DNA of 64,000 nucleotides from Tranquillimonas sp964472855 (GCA_964472855.1 CAYYMJ010000004.1:25281-89280), one strand, 5' to 3'; shown: positions 34,548-43,411, counted from the first letter of the stretch. The notes: a model not told the origin generated them from the sequence alone. Translations and numbers: made by a program.

Positions 34548-36403
34548 GACGCCCGCCGCGCCATTGCCTTGACCCGGGCAAGTAACACCGTCAGGGCCGC
34601 GGGCGTCATGCCCTCGATCTTGCCGGCCTGTGCCAGCGTCGCGGGCCGGTGCCGTTCCAGTTTCTGCCGCAGCTCGGCCGAGATGCCGTTGATGCCGGCA
34701 AAGTCGAAATCGGGCGCGATGGCGATAGCCTCGTCGCGGCGCAGCGCCTCGATATCCGCCTTCTGGCGCTGGATATAGTTCCGATAGGTCGCGTCGCGCT
34801 TCAGTTGTTCGGCGATTTCCGGCGCGATCTGGCCCAGCGCCGGCTGCAGGGGCACGAGATCGGCAAACTGAACGTCTGTAAAGGCCAGCACGTCCTGCCC
34901 ATCGCGGCGCGCGCCGTCCGCCGACACGCGGATCCCGGCCGCCGACAGTTCTTTCGGGGTCCAGGTGTGGGCACCCAGCATGTTGCGCCCGTTTTCCAGC
35001 TGCTCGGCCTTGGCGGCAAAGGCCCGCGCCCGTTCGGGCCGCACGCAGCCCAGGGCAACGCCGGCGGGTGTCAGCCGTTGATCGGCGTTGTCGGCGCGCA
35101 GCGACAGGCGGTATTCGGCGCGGCTGGTGAACATCCGATAAGGTTCAGTCACGCCGCGCGTCACCAGATCGTCGATCATCACGCCAAGATAGCTGTCGGT
35201 GCGGCTGAAGGTCGCCGGGTCGCGCCCCTGGGCCGCCAGCGCCGCGTTCAGCCCGGCCACCAGCCCCTGCCCCGCGGCCTCTTCATAGCCGGTGGTTCCG
35301 TTGATCTGTCCGGCCAGATACAGACCCGGCACACCCTTGACCGCCAGCGTCGCGCCCAGCGCGCGCGGGTCGACATAGTCGTATTCGATGGCATAGCCGG
35401 GCTGCGTGATAACCGCGGCCTCAAGCCCGGCGATCGAGCGGACATATTGCGCCTGCACATCCTCGGGCAGCGAGGTCGATATGCCGTTGGGATAGACCGT
35501 TGGGTCGTCAAGCCCTTCTGGTTCAAGGAAAATCTGGTGGCTGGTCTTGTCGGCAAAGCGCACGATCTTGTCTTCGATCGACGGGCAATAGCGTGGCCCG
35601 ATGCCGTCGATACGCCCGCCATACATGGCCGAACGGTCCAGATTGTCGCGAATGATGGCGTGGGTCGCCGGGTTGGTGTGGGTGATCCCGCAACTGATTT
35701 GCCGCGCTTCGGGGGCGCTGGACAGGAAGGAAAACAGCGTCGGGTCATCGTCGCCGGGCTGCATGTCGAGCCCGTCCCAGTTGATCGTGCGCCCATCCAG
35801 CCGCGGCGGGGTGCCGGTTTTCAACCGTCCCAGCGGCAGCGCCATGTCGGCGATCTGATCGGCCAGGACGGTCGCGGCATCTTCGCCCATCCGCCCGCCA
35901 GAATACGACCGGTCGCCGATATGGATGATCCCGCGCAGAAAGGTGCCGGCGGTCAGCACAACCGCCGCCGCGTCAATCCGCGTTCCGTCGGCCAACTCGA
36001 CGCCGCTGACGTTCGCGCCGTCACGACAAAGGGCCGTCACCTCGCCCCCGACCACGCGGATATTGCCCTCGGCCGCCATTTCCGCCTGAATTGCGGCGCG
36101 GTAAAGCTTGCGATCTGCCTGCGCGCGCGGCCCCTGCACCGCCGGGCCCTTGCGCCGGTTGAGCAGGCGAAACTGGATGCCGGCCTTGTCGGCGGCGCGG
36201 CCCATGATGCCGTCAAGCGCGTCGATCTCGCGCACCAGGTGGCCCTTGCCCAGCCCGCCAATGGCCGGATTGCAGCTCATCACCCCGATCGCGCTGGCCT
36301 TCAGGGTCACCAACGCCACACGGGCGCCCATGCGGGCGGCGGCACTGGCGGCCTCGGCGCCGGCGTGACCGCCGCCAACAACGATGACATCGCAATGTTC
36401 CAC
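34544..36403 (-). CDS. mnmG: tRNA 5-carboxymethylaminomethyluridine synthase subunit MnmG
   Basis: The FAD-dependent partner of MnmE in modifying U34 of tRNAs (former GidA). The 619 residues start at GTG 36403; an AGGA lies about 9 nt upstream. The N-terminal FAD motif VVGGGHAGAEAASAAARMGA, MSCNPAIGGLGKGHLV and TGTFLRG are typical. The GTG start codon itself lies inside a parS site. Confidence 0.96.
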   Translation of the reverse strand: MEHCDVIVVGGGHAGAEAASAAARMGARVALVTLKASAIGVMSCNPAIGGLGKGHLVREIDALDGIMGRAADKAGIQFRLLNRRKGPAVQGPRAQADRKLYRAAIQAEMAAEGNIRVVGGEVTALCRDGANVSGVELADGTRIDAAAVVLTAGTFLRGIIHIGDRSYSGGRMGEDAATVLADQIADMALPLGRLKTGTPPRLDGRTINWDGLDMQPGDDDPTLFSFLSSAPEARQISCGITHTNPATHAIIRDNLDRSAMYGGRIDGIGPRYCPSIEDKIVRFADKTSHQIFLEPEGLDDPTVYPNGISTSLPEDVQAQYVRSIAGLEAAVITQPGYAIEYDYVDPRALGATLAVKGVPGLYLAGQINGTTGYEEAAGQGLVAGLNAALAAQGRDPATFSRTDSYLGVMIDDLVTRGVTEPYRMFTSRAEYRLSLRADNADQRLTPAGVALGCVRPERARAFAAKAEQLENGRNMLGAHTWTPKELSAAGIRVSADGARRDGQDVLAFTDVQFADLVPLQPALGQIAPEIAEQLKRDATYRNYIQRQKADIEALRRDEAIAIAPDFDFAGINGISAELRQKLERHRPATLAQAGKIEGMTPAALTVLLARVKAMARRAS

Positions 36404-36411
36404 GTGAAACA
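36396..36411 (+). promoter_or_regulatory. parS site 2, over the mnmG start codon
   Basis: TGTTCCACGTGAAACA, a perfect match to canonical parS, spans the GTG start of mnmG (36403-36401) and most of the 11-nt gap to mnmE. It is about 3.2 kb from the proposed origin. Confidence 0.92.
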
Positions 36412-36414
36412 GTC

Positions 36415-37701
36415 CTATTTCCCGATGCAGAATGACGCGAATATCTCGCCCAGCACGTCTTCTATATCAACCCGGCCCAAGAGTCTTTCCATGGCTTGCG
36501 CCGCGGTCAGCAGGTGAAAGGCGGTCACCTCGTCAGCGGCGCCAGAGCTCAGCCCCGCCCGGGCCGCGGCAACCTCGGCCAGGGCGGCACGCACCGCCTG
36601 TTCCTGCCGCGCATGGGCGATCAGCGATGCACCCGCCGCCCGGCCGGACAGTTCGGCCGAAACCCGCTGTAACAACGCCCCAATGCCCTGCCCGGACCGG
36701 CCCGACACCGCCGGTTGGGTCCCGTTGTAAACGTCGGCCTTGGCAACCAGCACGATGTCGCCCGGCCGTGGCGGCATGTCGGGAGCCGCTTGGTCGTCAG
36801 GCAGCAGAAACACCCGCAGGTCGGCGGCGCTGGCGCGGTCGCGGGCCAACCTGACCCCAGCCGCTTCGATCTGGTCGTTGGTGTCGCGCAGGCCCGCCGT
36901 GTCGAGCATCGTCACCGGAAGCCCGTGAATGTCCATCCGCACCTCGATCACGTCGCGGGTGGTGCCGGCGATTTCCGAGGTCAGCGCCGCCTGCCGCCCC
37001 GCCAGCGCGTTCAGCAGGGTCGATTTCCCGACATTCGGCGCGCCGACGATCGCCACCTCGAAGCCTTCGCGAATACGCTCGGCGCTGGCAAACCCGGCAA
37101 TCTCGCGGTCGAAGTCTTGCGCCAGATCGGCCAGAACAGCACGCACTTCGGGCGTGACGTCAACCGGCACCTCTTCGTCGGCGAAATCTATCGTCGCCTC
37201 CAGCAGCGCCCGGGCCCGCAACAGCCCGGCACGCCACGCTTCGGCCTTGCCCGACAGCGCGCCCTGGAACATGCGCAGCGCCTGCTTGCGCTGGGTTTCG
37301 GTCTCGGCCTCGATCAGCGCGCCCAGACCCTCGACCTCGGTCAGGTCCATGCGGCCGTTCATCAGTGCCCGGCGGGTAAATTCGCCCGGTTCGGCCATGC
37401 GCAAGCCGTCGATACCGGCCAGGGCGTCCAACAGCGCACGGGCGGCGGCGATGCTGCCGTGAATATGGAACTCGGCGACCTCTTCACCGGTAAAGCTTTG
37501 ATTTTTATCGAAAAAAATCACCAGCCCCTGGTCGATGCTGTCACCGCGCCGGTCGCGGATACGGCGCAGGCTGGTCTGGCGGGGCTGCGGGATACCGCCG
37601 GCCAGCAGCGTCAGCGCCGGCCCGGCCCCCGGCCCCGAGACCCGCACGATGGCCACGCCAGATTTTCCCCGTGCCGTGGCCAGCGCATAGATCGTGTCCA
37701 T
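36415..37701 (-). CDS. mnmE: tRNA modification GTPase MnmE
   Basis: A K+-activated GTPase that works with MnmG in tRNA wobble-uridine modification. The 428 residues have an N-terminal tetrahydrofolate-binding domain, the G1 motif GAPNVGKSTLLN in the middle, the GTTRD G2, DTAGLR G3, and the C-terminal CIGK ending that holds the conserved Cys. It lies 19 nt downstream of rho and 11 nt upstream of mnmG. Confidence 0.96.
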   Translation of the reverse strand: MDTIYALATARGKSGVAIVRVSGPGAGPALTLLAGGIPQPRQTSLRRIRDRRGDSIDQGLVIFFDKNQSFTGEEVAEFHIHGSIAAARALLDALAGIDGLRMAEPGEFTRRALMNGRMDLTEVEGLGALIEAETETQRKQALRMFQGALSGKAEAWRAGLLRARALLEATIDFADEEVPVDVTPEVRAVLADLAQDFDREIAGFASAERIREGFEVAIVGAPNVGKSTLLNALAGRQAALTSEIAGTTRDVIEVRMDIHGLPVTMLDTAGLRDTNDQIEAAGVRLARDRASAADLRVFLLPDDQAAPDMPPRPGDIVLVAKADVYNGTQPAVSGRSGQGIGALLQRVSAELSGRAAGASLIAHARQEQAVRAALAEVAAARAGLSSGAADEVTAFHLLTAAQAMERLLGRVDIEDVLGEIFASFCIGK

Positions 37702-37720
37702 GGGCGCGCCCTGCCGCCTG

Positions 37721-38992
37721 TCAGGTATTCATCGAATCGAAGAACTCGGAATTGGTCTTGGTCTGCTTCAGTTTCGACAGCAGGAATTCGATGGCGTCGG
37801 TGGTGCCCATCGGGTTCAGGATGCGGCGCAGGACATAGGTTTTCTGCAAGTCCGACTTTTCGACCAGCAGCTCTTCTTTCCGGGTGCCGGATTTGAGGAT
37901 GTCCATAGACGGATAGACCCGCTTGTCGGCAACCTTGCGGTCCAGCACGATTTCCGAGTTACCGGTGCCCTTGAACTCTTCGAAGATAACCTCGTCCATG
38001 CGGCTGCCGGTGTCGATCAGCGCGGTGGCAATGATGGTCAGCGACCCGCCCTCTTCGATGTTGCGCGCCGCGCCAAAGAACCGCTTTGGCCGCTGCAGCG
38101 CGTTGGCATCGACGCCGCCGGTCAGCACCTTGCCGGACGACGGGACAACGGTGTTGAAGGCGCGACCCAGCCGGGTGATGGAATCCAGCAGGATCACCAC
38201 GTCGCGCTTGTGCTCGACCAGACGCTTGGCCTTTTCGATCACCATGTCCGACACCGCCACATGGCGCATGGCCGGTTCGTCGAAGGTCGAGCTGATGACC
38301 TCGCCCTTCACCGACCGCTGCATGTCGGTCACTTCCTCGGGGCGTTCATCGATCAGCAGCACGATCAGATAGCATTCGGGGTGGTTGGCCTCGATCGAGT
38401 GGGCGATGTTCTGCAACAGCACCGTCTTGCCCGTGCGTGGCGGCGCCACGATCAGCGACCGCTGGCCCTTGCCGATGGGTGACACCAGGTCAATGATCCG
38501 GGCCGAGCGATCCTTGATCGTCGGATCCTCGATCTCCATCTTCAGGCGCTGATCCGGGTAAAGCGGCGTCAGGTTCTCAAAGGCAACCTTGTGGCGGGCG
38601 CGCGCCGGCTCTTCAAAGTTGATCTGCTCGACCATGGTCAGGGCAAAATAGCGCTCGGTCTCTTCGGGGCCGCGAATCACCCCGGAAACCGTGTCGCCGG
38701 TGCGCAGCGAAAACTGCCGGATCATCTCGGGCGAGACATAAATGTCGTCGGGGCCCGGCAGATAGTTGGCCTCGGGCGAGCGCAGGAAACCAAAACCGTC
38801 CTGCAAAACCTCGAGCACCCCGTTGCCGCCGATGATCCATTCGTCCTCGGAGCGTTCCTTGAGGATGGCGAACATGATGTCGCCCTTGCGCATGGTCGAC
38901 GCATTCTCGACCTCAAGTTCTTCGGCAAGGGCCAGCAGGTCTTTGGGCGACTGGGCTTTCAGATCTGACAGGTTCAGGCGGGCCTGGCTCAT
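37721..38992 (-). CDS. rho: Transcription termination factor Rho
   Basis: A hexameric RNA helicase that ends transcription. The 423-residue protein starts at ATG 38992 (MSQARLNLSDLK). The N-terminal RNA-binding (cold-shock-like) part has GFGFLRSPEANYLPGPDDIYVS; the ATPase has the P-loop APPRTGKTVLLQ, LLIDERPEEV and LDSITRLGRA. The frame extends to 39019 but the N-terminal MSQARLN is the family form. It lies between hemJ and mnmE. Confidence 0.96.
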   Translation of the reverse strand: MSQARLNLSDLKAQSPKDLLALAEELEVENASTMRKGDIMFAILKERSEDEWIIGGNGVLEVLQDGFGFLRSPEANYLPGPDDIYVSPEMIRQFSLRTGDTVSGVIRGPEETERYFALTMVEQINFEEPARARHKVAFENLTPLYPDQRLKMEIEDPTIKDRSARIIDLVSPIGKGQRSLIVAPPRTGKTVLLQNIAHSIEANHPECYLIVLLIDERPEEVTDMQRSVKGEVISSTFDEPAMRHVAVSDMVIEKAKRLVEHKRDVVILLDSITRLGRAFNTVVPSSGKVLTGGVDANALQRPKRFFGAARNIEEGGSLTIIATALIDTGSRMDEVIFEEFKGTGNSEIVLDRKVADKRVYPSMDILKSGTRKEELLVEKSDLQKTYVLRRILNPMGTTDAIEFLLSKLKQTKTNSEFFDSMNT

Positions 38993-39106
38993 GTTTCTCA
39001 CACCATTGGCGCCGGACATGGCGCACGATATCGACTTCAGGGAAAATGCAACGGCCGGACGGCCAGCACCGATCAGATAGTCTGCCGATTGCCGCCTGTC
39101 AAACGC

Positions 39107-39559
39107 TCAGAACGGCCGGGCGATCACCATCACGACAATCACGATCATCAAAAGCGTCGGAACCTCGTTGGCCAGGCGCAGTTGTCTGCCGGTCAGCGTG
39201 TTGGTTCCGCTGGCAAATTCCTTGACCCTGCCGCCGCACCATCCGTGAAACCCGGTCATGGTAAGCACCGCCGCCGCCTTGACCCACGGCCAGACCAGCC
39301 CCCAGTCGACAATGCCGGGGGTAAAGACCATCAGCAGGCCGCACACCCAGGTGACGGACATGGCCGGCGTCATGATGACCTTGAAAAGCTTGCCCTCCAT
39401 CATCGCGAAGGTCGTCGCCATGTTCGACCCTTCACCAGCCCGCTCGGCATGGTGCACGAACAGGCGGGGCAGATAAAAGATCCCGGCCATCCAGGAAATC
39501 ACAGCAATCACATGCAGGGATTTGACCCACGGATAGGCAGAAGACAGGAAATCAGACAT
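39107..39559 (-). CDS. hemJ: Protoporphyrinogen IX oxidase HemJ
   Basis: The penultimate haem-synthesis enzyme in many alphaproteobacteria (UPF0093). The 150-residue inner-membrane protein has about four transmembrane helices, with the signature WVKSLHVIAVISWMAGIFYLPRLFVHH at the N-terminus (including conserved His residues) and FASGTNTLTGRQLRLANEVPT near the C-terminus. It is the last gene before the proposed origin on the left and is transcribed away from it. Confidence 0.93.
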   Translation of the reverse strand: MSDFLSSAYPWVKSLHVIAVISWMAGIFYLPRLFVHHAERAGEGSNMATTFAMMEGKLFKVIMTPAMSVTWVCGLLMVFTPGIVDWGLVWPWVKAAAVLTMTGFHGWCGGRVKEFASGTNTLTGRQLRLANEVPTLLMIVIVVMVIARPF

Positions 39560-39970
39560 CGGGGCCCCCGCAAAGTTGGCCGATATACATACAAATATTA
39601 AAGAAAGATAAAAGGTTGATGATGATTATGGGGCGTGGACAAAGTGGATTACACGGCTGTCCCCATCTTGTCCCGCATATAACCGCTGTCGACAAGGACC
39701 AGGCCTGGCTGGGGATCATGTGGATATGAAATTTCCATGATATAAATCCACGTGTTAAATGAACGACCAGTCAGAAACCTTCCCCGTCCCGTGGCAAAAA
39801 ACCCGGGCCCGCCCGCTTGTCCACACCGACCGGCATCACCTGTGGTCATGTGCGGAAAATGCGAACATGCTGGGCAAGTCGCCCCGGGCATGGCAGGTAA
39901 ACGGCCTGCGTCCAACCGGGGCCATTCCACGCACCGAGTCGTCCCGCCGGTTATTCAGAGAGTTGTCCAC
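39560..39970. other. Chromosomal replication origin (oriC), proposed
   Basis: A gene-free, comparatively AT-rich 411 bp between hemJ (minus) and maf (plus), at the switch between divergent gene blocks. DnaA-box-like 9-mers (consensus TTATCCACA): TTGTCCACA at 39817-39825 and 39963-39971 (8/9), ATATCCACA on the minus strand at 39719-39727 (8/9), and weaker 7/9 matches at 39634-39642 and 39643-39651 on the minus strand. An AT-rich stretch at 39585-39632 could be the unwinding element. Synteny with the parAB-gidAB-trmE-rho block supports the reading. Small open frames inside it look like chance. Confidence 0.8.
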
Positions 39971-40570
39971 ATGCAGAAACCGCTGGTTCTGGCGTCGGGC
40001 TCGGCCATCCGCCGGCAGCTTTTCGAAAACGCCGGCGTCGATATTCTGTGCCAGCCAGCCCGCATCGACGAGGTCGCCGTCGTCGCCGCGATGACCGCCG
40101 ACCAGGCCGCGCCCGCCGACATCGCCGGCACGCTGGCGGCGTTGAAGGCGCAGAAATCGGCGGGCCGCAACCCCGAAGCGACGGCGATCGGCTGTGACCA
40201 GGTGCTGGCGCTGGGCCGGCGGGTGTTCGCCAAGCCGGGCTCAGGCGACGACGCGCGCCAGCATCTGGCCGACTTGTCCGGGCAAACCCACGCGCTTTAT
40301 TCCGCGGCCGTGATCTTCGAAGACGGCCGCGAGATCTGGCGCCACGTCGGCCATGTGCGCCTGACGATGCACACCCTGTCACCGTCCTTCATCGACGCCT
40401 ATGTTGCGCGCAACTGGGACAGCATCCGCCACGCCGTGGGCTGCTACCTGCTCGAAGCCGAGGGCGCACGCCTGTTTTCACGCATCGACGGCGACTATTT
40501 CAACGTTCTGGGTCTGCCGCTTTTGCAGATCTTGTCCTATCTGACTTTGCGAGGCAATTTGCCGATATGA
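39971..40570 (+). CDS. maf: Maf-like nucleoside triphosphate pyrophosphatase
   Basis: A house-cleaning pyrophosphatase of the Maf/Ham-like family. The 199-residue protein starts at ATG 39971; the N-terminal ASGSAIRRQLFENAGV is the family signature and GCDQVLALG the conserved acidic loop. A DnaA-box-like 9-mer overlaps its start codon. It is the first gene to the right of the origin and is coupled to aroE. Confidence 0.93.
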   Translation: MQKPLVLASGSAIRRQLFENAGVDILCQPARIDEVAVVAAMTADQAAPADIAGTLAALKAQKSAGRNPEATAIGCDQVLALGRRVFAKPGSGDDARQHLADLSGQTHALYSAAVIFEDGREIWRHVGHVRLTMHTLSPSFIDAYVARNWDSIRHAVGCYLLEAEGARLFSRIDGDYFNVLGLPLLQILSYLTLRGNLPI

Positions 40571-41403
40571 GCACCAGGTCCATCCCCATCGCCGGCGTCA
40601 TCGGCGCGCCCATCGCCCACAGCCGGTCGCCGGCACTTTACAATCACTGGATGCAACAGCAATCGATCGAGGGCCACTATGTGCCGCTCGAAGTTGCCCA
40701 GTCCGACCTGCGCCAGGTGATTCGCACGGCCCCGAAGATGGGGTTTTCAGGGCTGAACGTCACCATTCCCCACAAAGAGGCGGCGCTGGAAATCGCCGAC
40801 AGCGTCAGCGATCGCGCCGCCATCATCGGGGCCGCCAACACGTTGAACTTTCGCGACGACGGGTCGATTTTCGCTGACAACACAGATGGTTACGGCTTCA
40901 TCGAGAACCTGCGCAGCGCCGTGCCCCAATGGCGCGCCAACGCCGGGCCGGCGGCGGTGTTCGGGGCCGGCGGCGCGGCGCGGTCCATCGTGGCGACGCT
41001 TCTGGACGCCGGCGCGCCCGAGGTGCGGCTGACCAACCGCACCCGCGCCCGCAGCGAAGCGCTGAAGCACGAGTTTGGCGCCAAGGTCACCATCTACGAC
41101 TGGGTTCAGGCCGGCAACGTGCTGGACGACGCCGCGACGGTCGTCAACGCCAGCGCCCTGGGCATGACCGGTAAATCCGAGTTTCGGGTGCCGCTTGACG
41201 GGCTCGACCGCGCGGCCGTGGTGGCTGATTTGGTCTATACCCCCCTGAACACCGGCTTCCTGCGCCGCGCGGCCGAGCTTGGCTGCACAACGGTCGACGG
41301 TCTGGGCATGCTGCTGTGGCAGGCGGTGCCCAATTTCGAACGCTGGTTCGGCGCGACCCCCCGGGTCGACGAAGCAGCCCGGCAGGCCGCGCTGGGAGAA
41401 TGA
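40567..41403 (+). CDS. aroE: Shikimate dehydrogenase
   Basis: NADPH-dependent reduction of 3-dehydroshikimate in aromatic amino acid synthesis. The 278 residues include the substrate-binding SRSPALYNHWM, NVTIPHKEAA (catalytic Lys) and the NADP loop GAGGAARS. Starts inside the maf stop (ATGA) and ends over the coaE start, so maf-aroE-coaE-dnaQ is a chain of overlapping genes. Confidence 0.96.
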   Translation: MSTRSIPIAGVIGAPIAHSRSPALYNHWMQQQSIEGHYVPLEVAQSDLRQVIRTAPKMGFSGLNVTIPHKEAALEIADSVSDRAAIIGAANTLNFRDDGSIFADNTDGYGFIENLRSAVPQWRANAGPAAVFGAGGAARSIVATLLDAGAPEVRLTNRTRARSEALKHEFGAKVTIYDWVQAGNVLDDAATVVNASALGMTGKSEFRVPLDGLDRAAVVADLVYTPLNTGFLRRAAELGCTTVDGLGMLLWQAVPNFERWFGATPRVDEAARQAALGE

Positions 41404-41999
41404 GCCGGCCTTTCGTCATCGGGCTGACCGGCTCGATCGGGATGGGCAAGACCACCACCGCCGCCATGTTCGCGGCTGCGGGCGTGCCTGTCTGGGACGC
41501 CGACGCCGCCGTTCACCGCCTTTACGGCGCCGGCGGCGCGGCGGTGCCGGCCATTGCCGCGCTCTGCCCCGACGCCATCGTTGACGGCGCGGTCAGCCGT
41601 GCGGCGCTGAAAGCCTGGATCGCCCGCGACGACGGCGCGCTTGGGCGAATCGAGGCGGCGGTGCACCCGCTGGTGGCCACCGACCGCGCCGATTTCATCG
41701 CCAACTGCCGTGACCCCATCGCCCTGGTCGACGTGCCGCTTCTGTTCGAAACCGAGGCTGCCGCTGCGGTCGACCTGGTCGTTGTGGCCTCGGCCCCGCA
41801 CGATATCCAGCGCCAGCGGGTGCTGTCCCGCCCCGGCATGACCCCCGACCTGTTCGCCCGGATCAGCGCCAGCCAGATGCCCGACGCCGAAAAACGCACC
41901 CGCGCCGACGCCATCATCGACACAAGCGGGCTTGAGCCGGCCCGCGCTCAGGTTCAAACTCTGCTCGACGACATTCGCAAAAGGCTGGCCGATGCGTGA
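41400..41999 (+). CDS. coaE: Dephospho-CoA kinase
   Basis: The last step of CoA synthesis. The 199-residue kinase starts at ATG 41400 (overlap with aroE). The P-loop GLTGSIGMGKTTT is at residues 8-20, the VWDADAAVHRLY acidic segment binds the substrate and VDVPLLFET is typical. Overlaps dnaQ by 8 nt. Confidence 0.95.
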   Translation: MSRPFVIGLTGSIGMGKTTTAAMFAAAGVPVWDADAAVHRLYGAGGAAVPAIAALCPDAIVDGAVSRAALKAWIARDDGALGRIEAAVHPLVATDRADFIANCRDPIALVDVPLLFETEAAAAVDLVVVASAPHDIQRQRVLSRPGMTPDLFARISASQMPDAEKRTRADAIIDTSGLEPARAQVQTLLDDIRKRLADA

Positions 42000-42681
42000 A
42001 ATCGTGCTCGACACCGAAACCACCGGGCTCGACCCGGCGGCCGGCGACCGCATCGTCGAAATCGGCGCGGTCGAACTGGCCAACCATGTGCCCACCGGCC
42101 GCACCTATCACCAGTATCTCAACCCCCAGCGCGACATGCCGGCCGAGGCCTTCCAGGTTCACGGCCTCAGCGAAGAATTTCTGTCCGACAAGCCGCTCTT
42201 TGCGCAGATCGCGCAAGACTTCCTCGATTTCCTCGACGGCGCGCCGATGGTGATCCACAACGCCAGCTTCGACATGAAATTCCTGAACGCCGAGCTTGGC
42301 TGGGCCGGCCTGCCCCTGCTGCCGCCCGACCAGGCCATCGACACGCTGACCATAGCCCGGCAGAAATACCCCGGATCGCCAGCGTCGCTTGACGCGCTCA
42401 GCCGGCGGTTCGGAATCGACAATTCCGCCCGAACCCTGCACGGCGCGCTGCTCGACAGTGAAATCCTCGCCGACGTCTATCTTGAACTGATCGGCGGGCG
42501 CCAACCCGATTTCGGTCTGGGCAGCACCGGCGCCACGGCCACCACCGCCACGAACGACGACTGGCGGCCACCGCTCCGTCCACAGCCCCTGCCGCCGCGC
42601 CTGACCGCCGACGAAACCGCCGCCCACGCCGCATTCGTGGCCGGTCTGGGCGATCAGACACTGTGGCCGCGCCAGACCTGA
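41992..42681 (+). CDS. dnaQ: DNA polymerase III epsilon subunit (3'-5' exonuclease)
   Basis: The proofreading subunit of the replicative polymerase. The 229 residues start at ATG 41992. The three exonuclease motifs are visible: ExoI DTETTGLD, ExoII HNASFDMKFL and ExoIII HGALLDSEILADVYL (DEDDh type with the final His/Asp). The C-terminal tail that binds the polymerase is Pro/Arg rich. It is followed by dispersed repeat copy D. Confidence 0.95.
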   Translation: MREIVLDTETTGLDPAAGDRIVEIGAVELANHVPTGRTYHQYLNPQRDMPAEAFQVHGLSEEFLSDKPLFAQIAQDFLDFLDGAPMVIHNASFDMKFLNAELGWAGLPLLPPDQAIDTLTIARQKYPGSPASLDALSRRFGIDNSARTLHGALLDSEILADVYLELIGGRQPDFGLGSTGATATTATNDDWRPPLRPQPLPPRLTADETAAHAAFVAGLGDQTLWPRQT

Positions 42682-42686
42682 CCGCA

Positions 42687-42756
42687 CCCATCAGCTTGGG
42701 GCAAATATCCCGGGGGTGAATGCGCGGCCCGCCGCGCAGAGGGGGCAGCGCCCCCT
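42687..42756 (+). repeat. Dispersed intergenic hairpin repeat, copy D
   Basis: A 70-bp element nearly identical to copy C (25163-25230), from CCCATCAGCTTGGG through CAAATATCCCGGGGGTGAA to the terminal AGGGGGC-AGC-GCCCCCT hairpin; the middle core is GCGCGGCCCGCCGCGC. It lies 5 nt past the dnaQ stop in the dnaQ direction. Confidence 0.8.
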
Positions 42757-42837
42757 GCCTTGCGCGCGGCGGGCCAGGCGCCGCGCAACCCTGACGTCAA
42801 AGCGGAAATCGACAAACCACAATCAAGCAACACGGCC

Positions 42838-42854
42838 TGAAATCAATGATTTCA
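42838..42854. promoter_or_regulatory. Perfect 17-bp palindrome downstream of secB
   Basis: TGAAATCA-A-TGATTTCA, an 8-bp inverted repeat with a 1-nt centre, in the 133 bp between repeat copy D and the secB stop. It could be an operator or a weak hairpin; no T-tract of terminator type follows on either strand. Confidence 0.35.
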
Positions 42855-42889
42855 AAACTTTGCCTGATGGGCCCCGCCGCGATCTCGCC

Positions 42890-43411
42890 CTAGTTGACCG
42901 TGGGCGCCTGCGCCTTTTCCGCCGCGGCGGCTTCGGCCTTCTTCACCAGGCTCTGGCGGTAAAGCGACACGAAATCAATCGGTTCCAGGTTCAGCCCCGG
43001 AAAACCCCCGTCATGGGTCAAATCGCTGACGATGCGGCGCACATAGGGAAACACCATGCGCGGGCACTCGATCAACAGATAGGGGTGCAGCTGAGCATCC
43101 GGCACATTCTCGACATGGAAGATCGCGCCATATTCCAGCTCGATCACGAACAGCGTCGCGTCGCTGTCCTGCGCCACCGAGGTCACGGTGTATTTCGACA
43201 CCACCTCGTACTGGTTCTCGATCGACCGTTTCTTGGCATCAAGGCTGACCGAAACCTTGATGTTCGGCTTCATCTCGGCGCCGCCGCCCGTTTGGGCCAC
43301 GATATTCTCGAAGGACAGATCGCGGACGAACTGGCCCAGGATGCGCATCTGCGGCATGGCGGGCGGGGTCTGGGCAGGCTGGTCGCCAGAGTTGGTGTTT
43401 GTGTCGGACAC
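42890..43411 (-). CDS. secB: Protein-export chaperone SecB
   Basis: A tetrameric chaperone that keeps preproteins unfolded for SecA. The 173-residue protein starts with GTG at 43411. Typical blocks are ILGQFVRDLSFENI, NIKVSVSLDAKK, YGAIFHVENVPDAQLHPYLLIECPRM split as usual and VSDLTHDGGFPGLNLEPIDF. It lies 59 nt downstream of fxsA on the same strand. Confidence 0.96.
   Translation of the reverse strand: MSDTNTNSGDQPAQTPPAMPQMRILGQFVRDLSFENIVAQTGGGAEMKPNIKVSVSLDAKKRSIENQYEVVSKYTVTSVAQDSDATLFVIELEYGAIFHVENVPDAQLHPYLLIECPRMVFPYVRRIVSDLTHDGGFPGLNLEPIDFVSLYRQSLVKKAEAAAAEKAQAPTVN

Noticed and set aside
39649..39930. A 93-codon minus-strand frame within the proposed origin
   Set aside because: No ribosome site, unusual composition and no motif; the interval is better explained as oriC.
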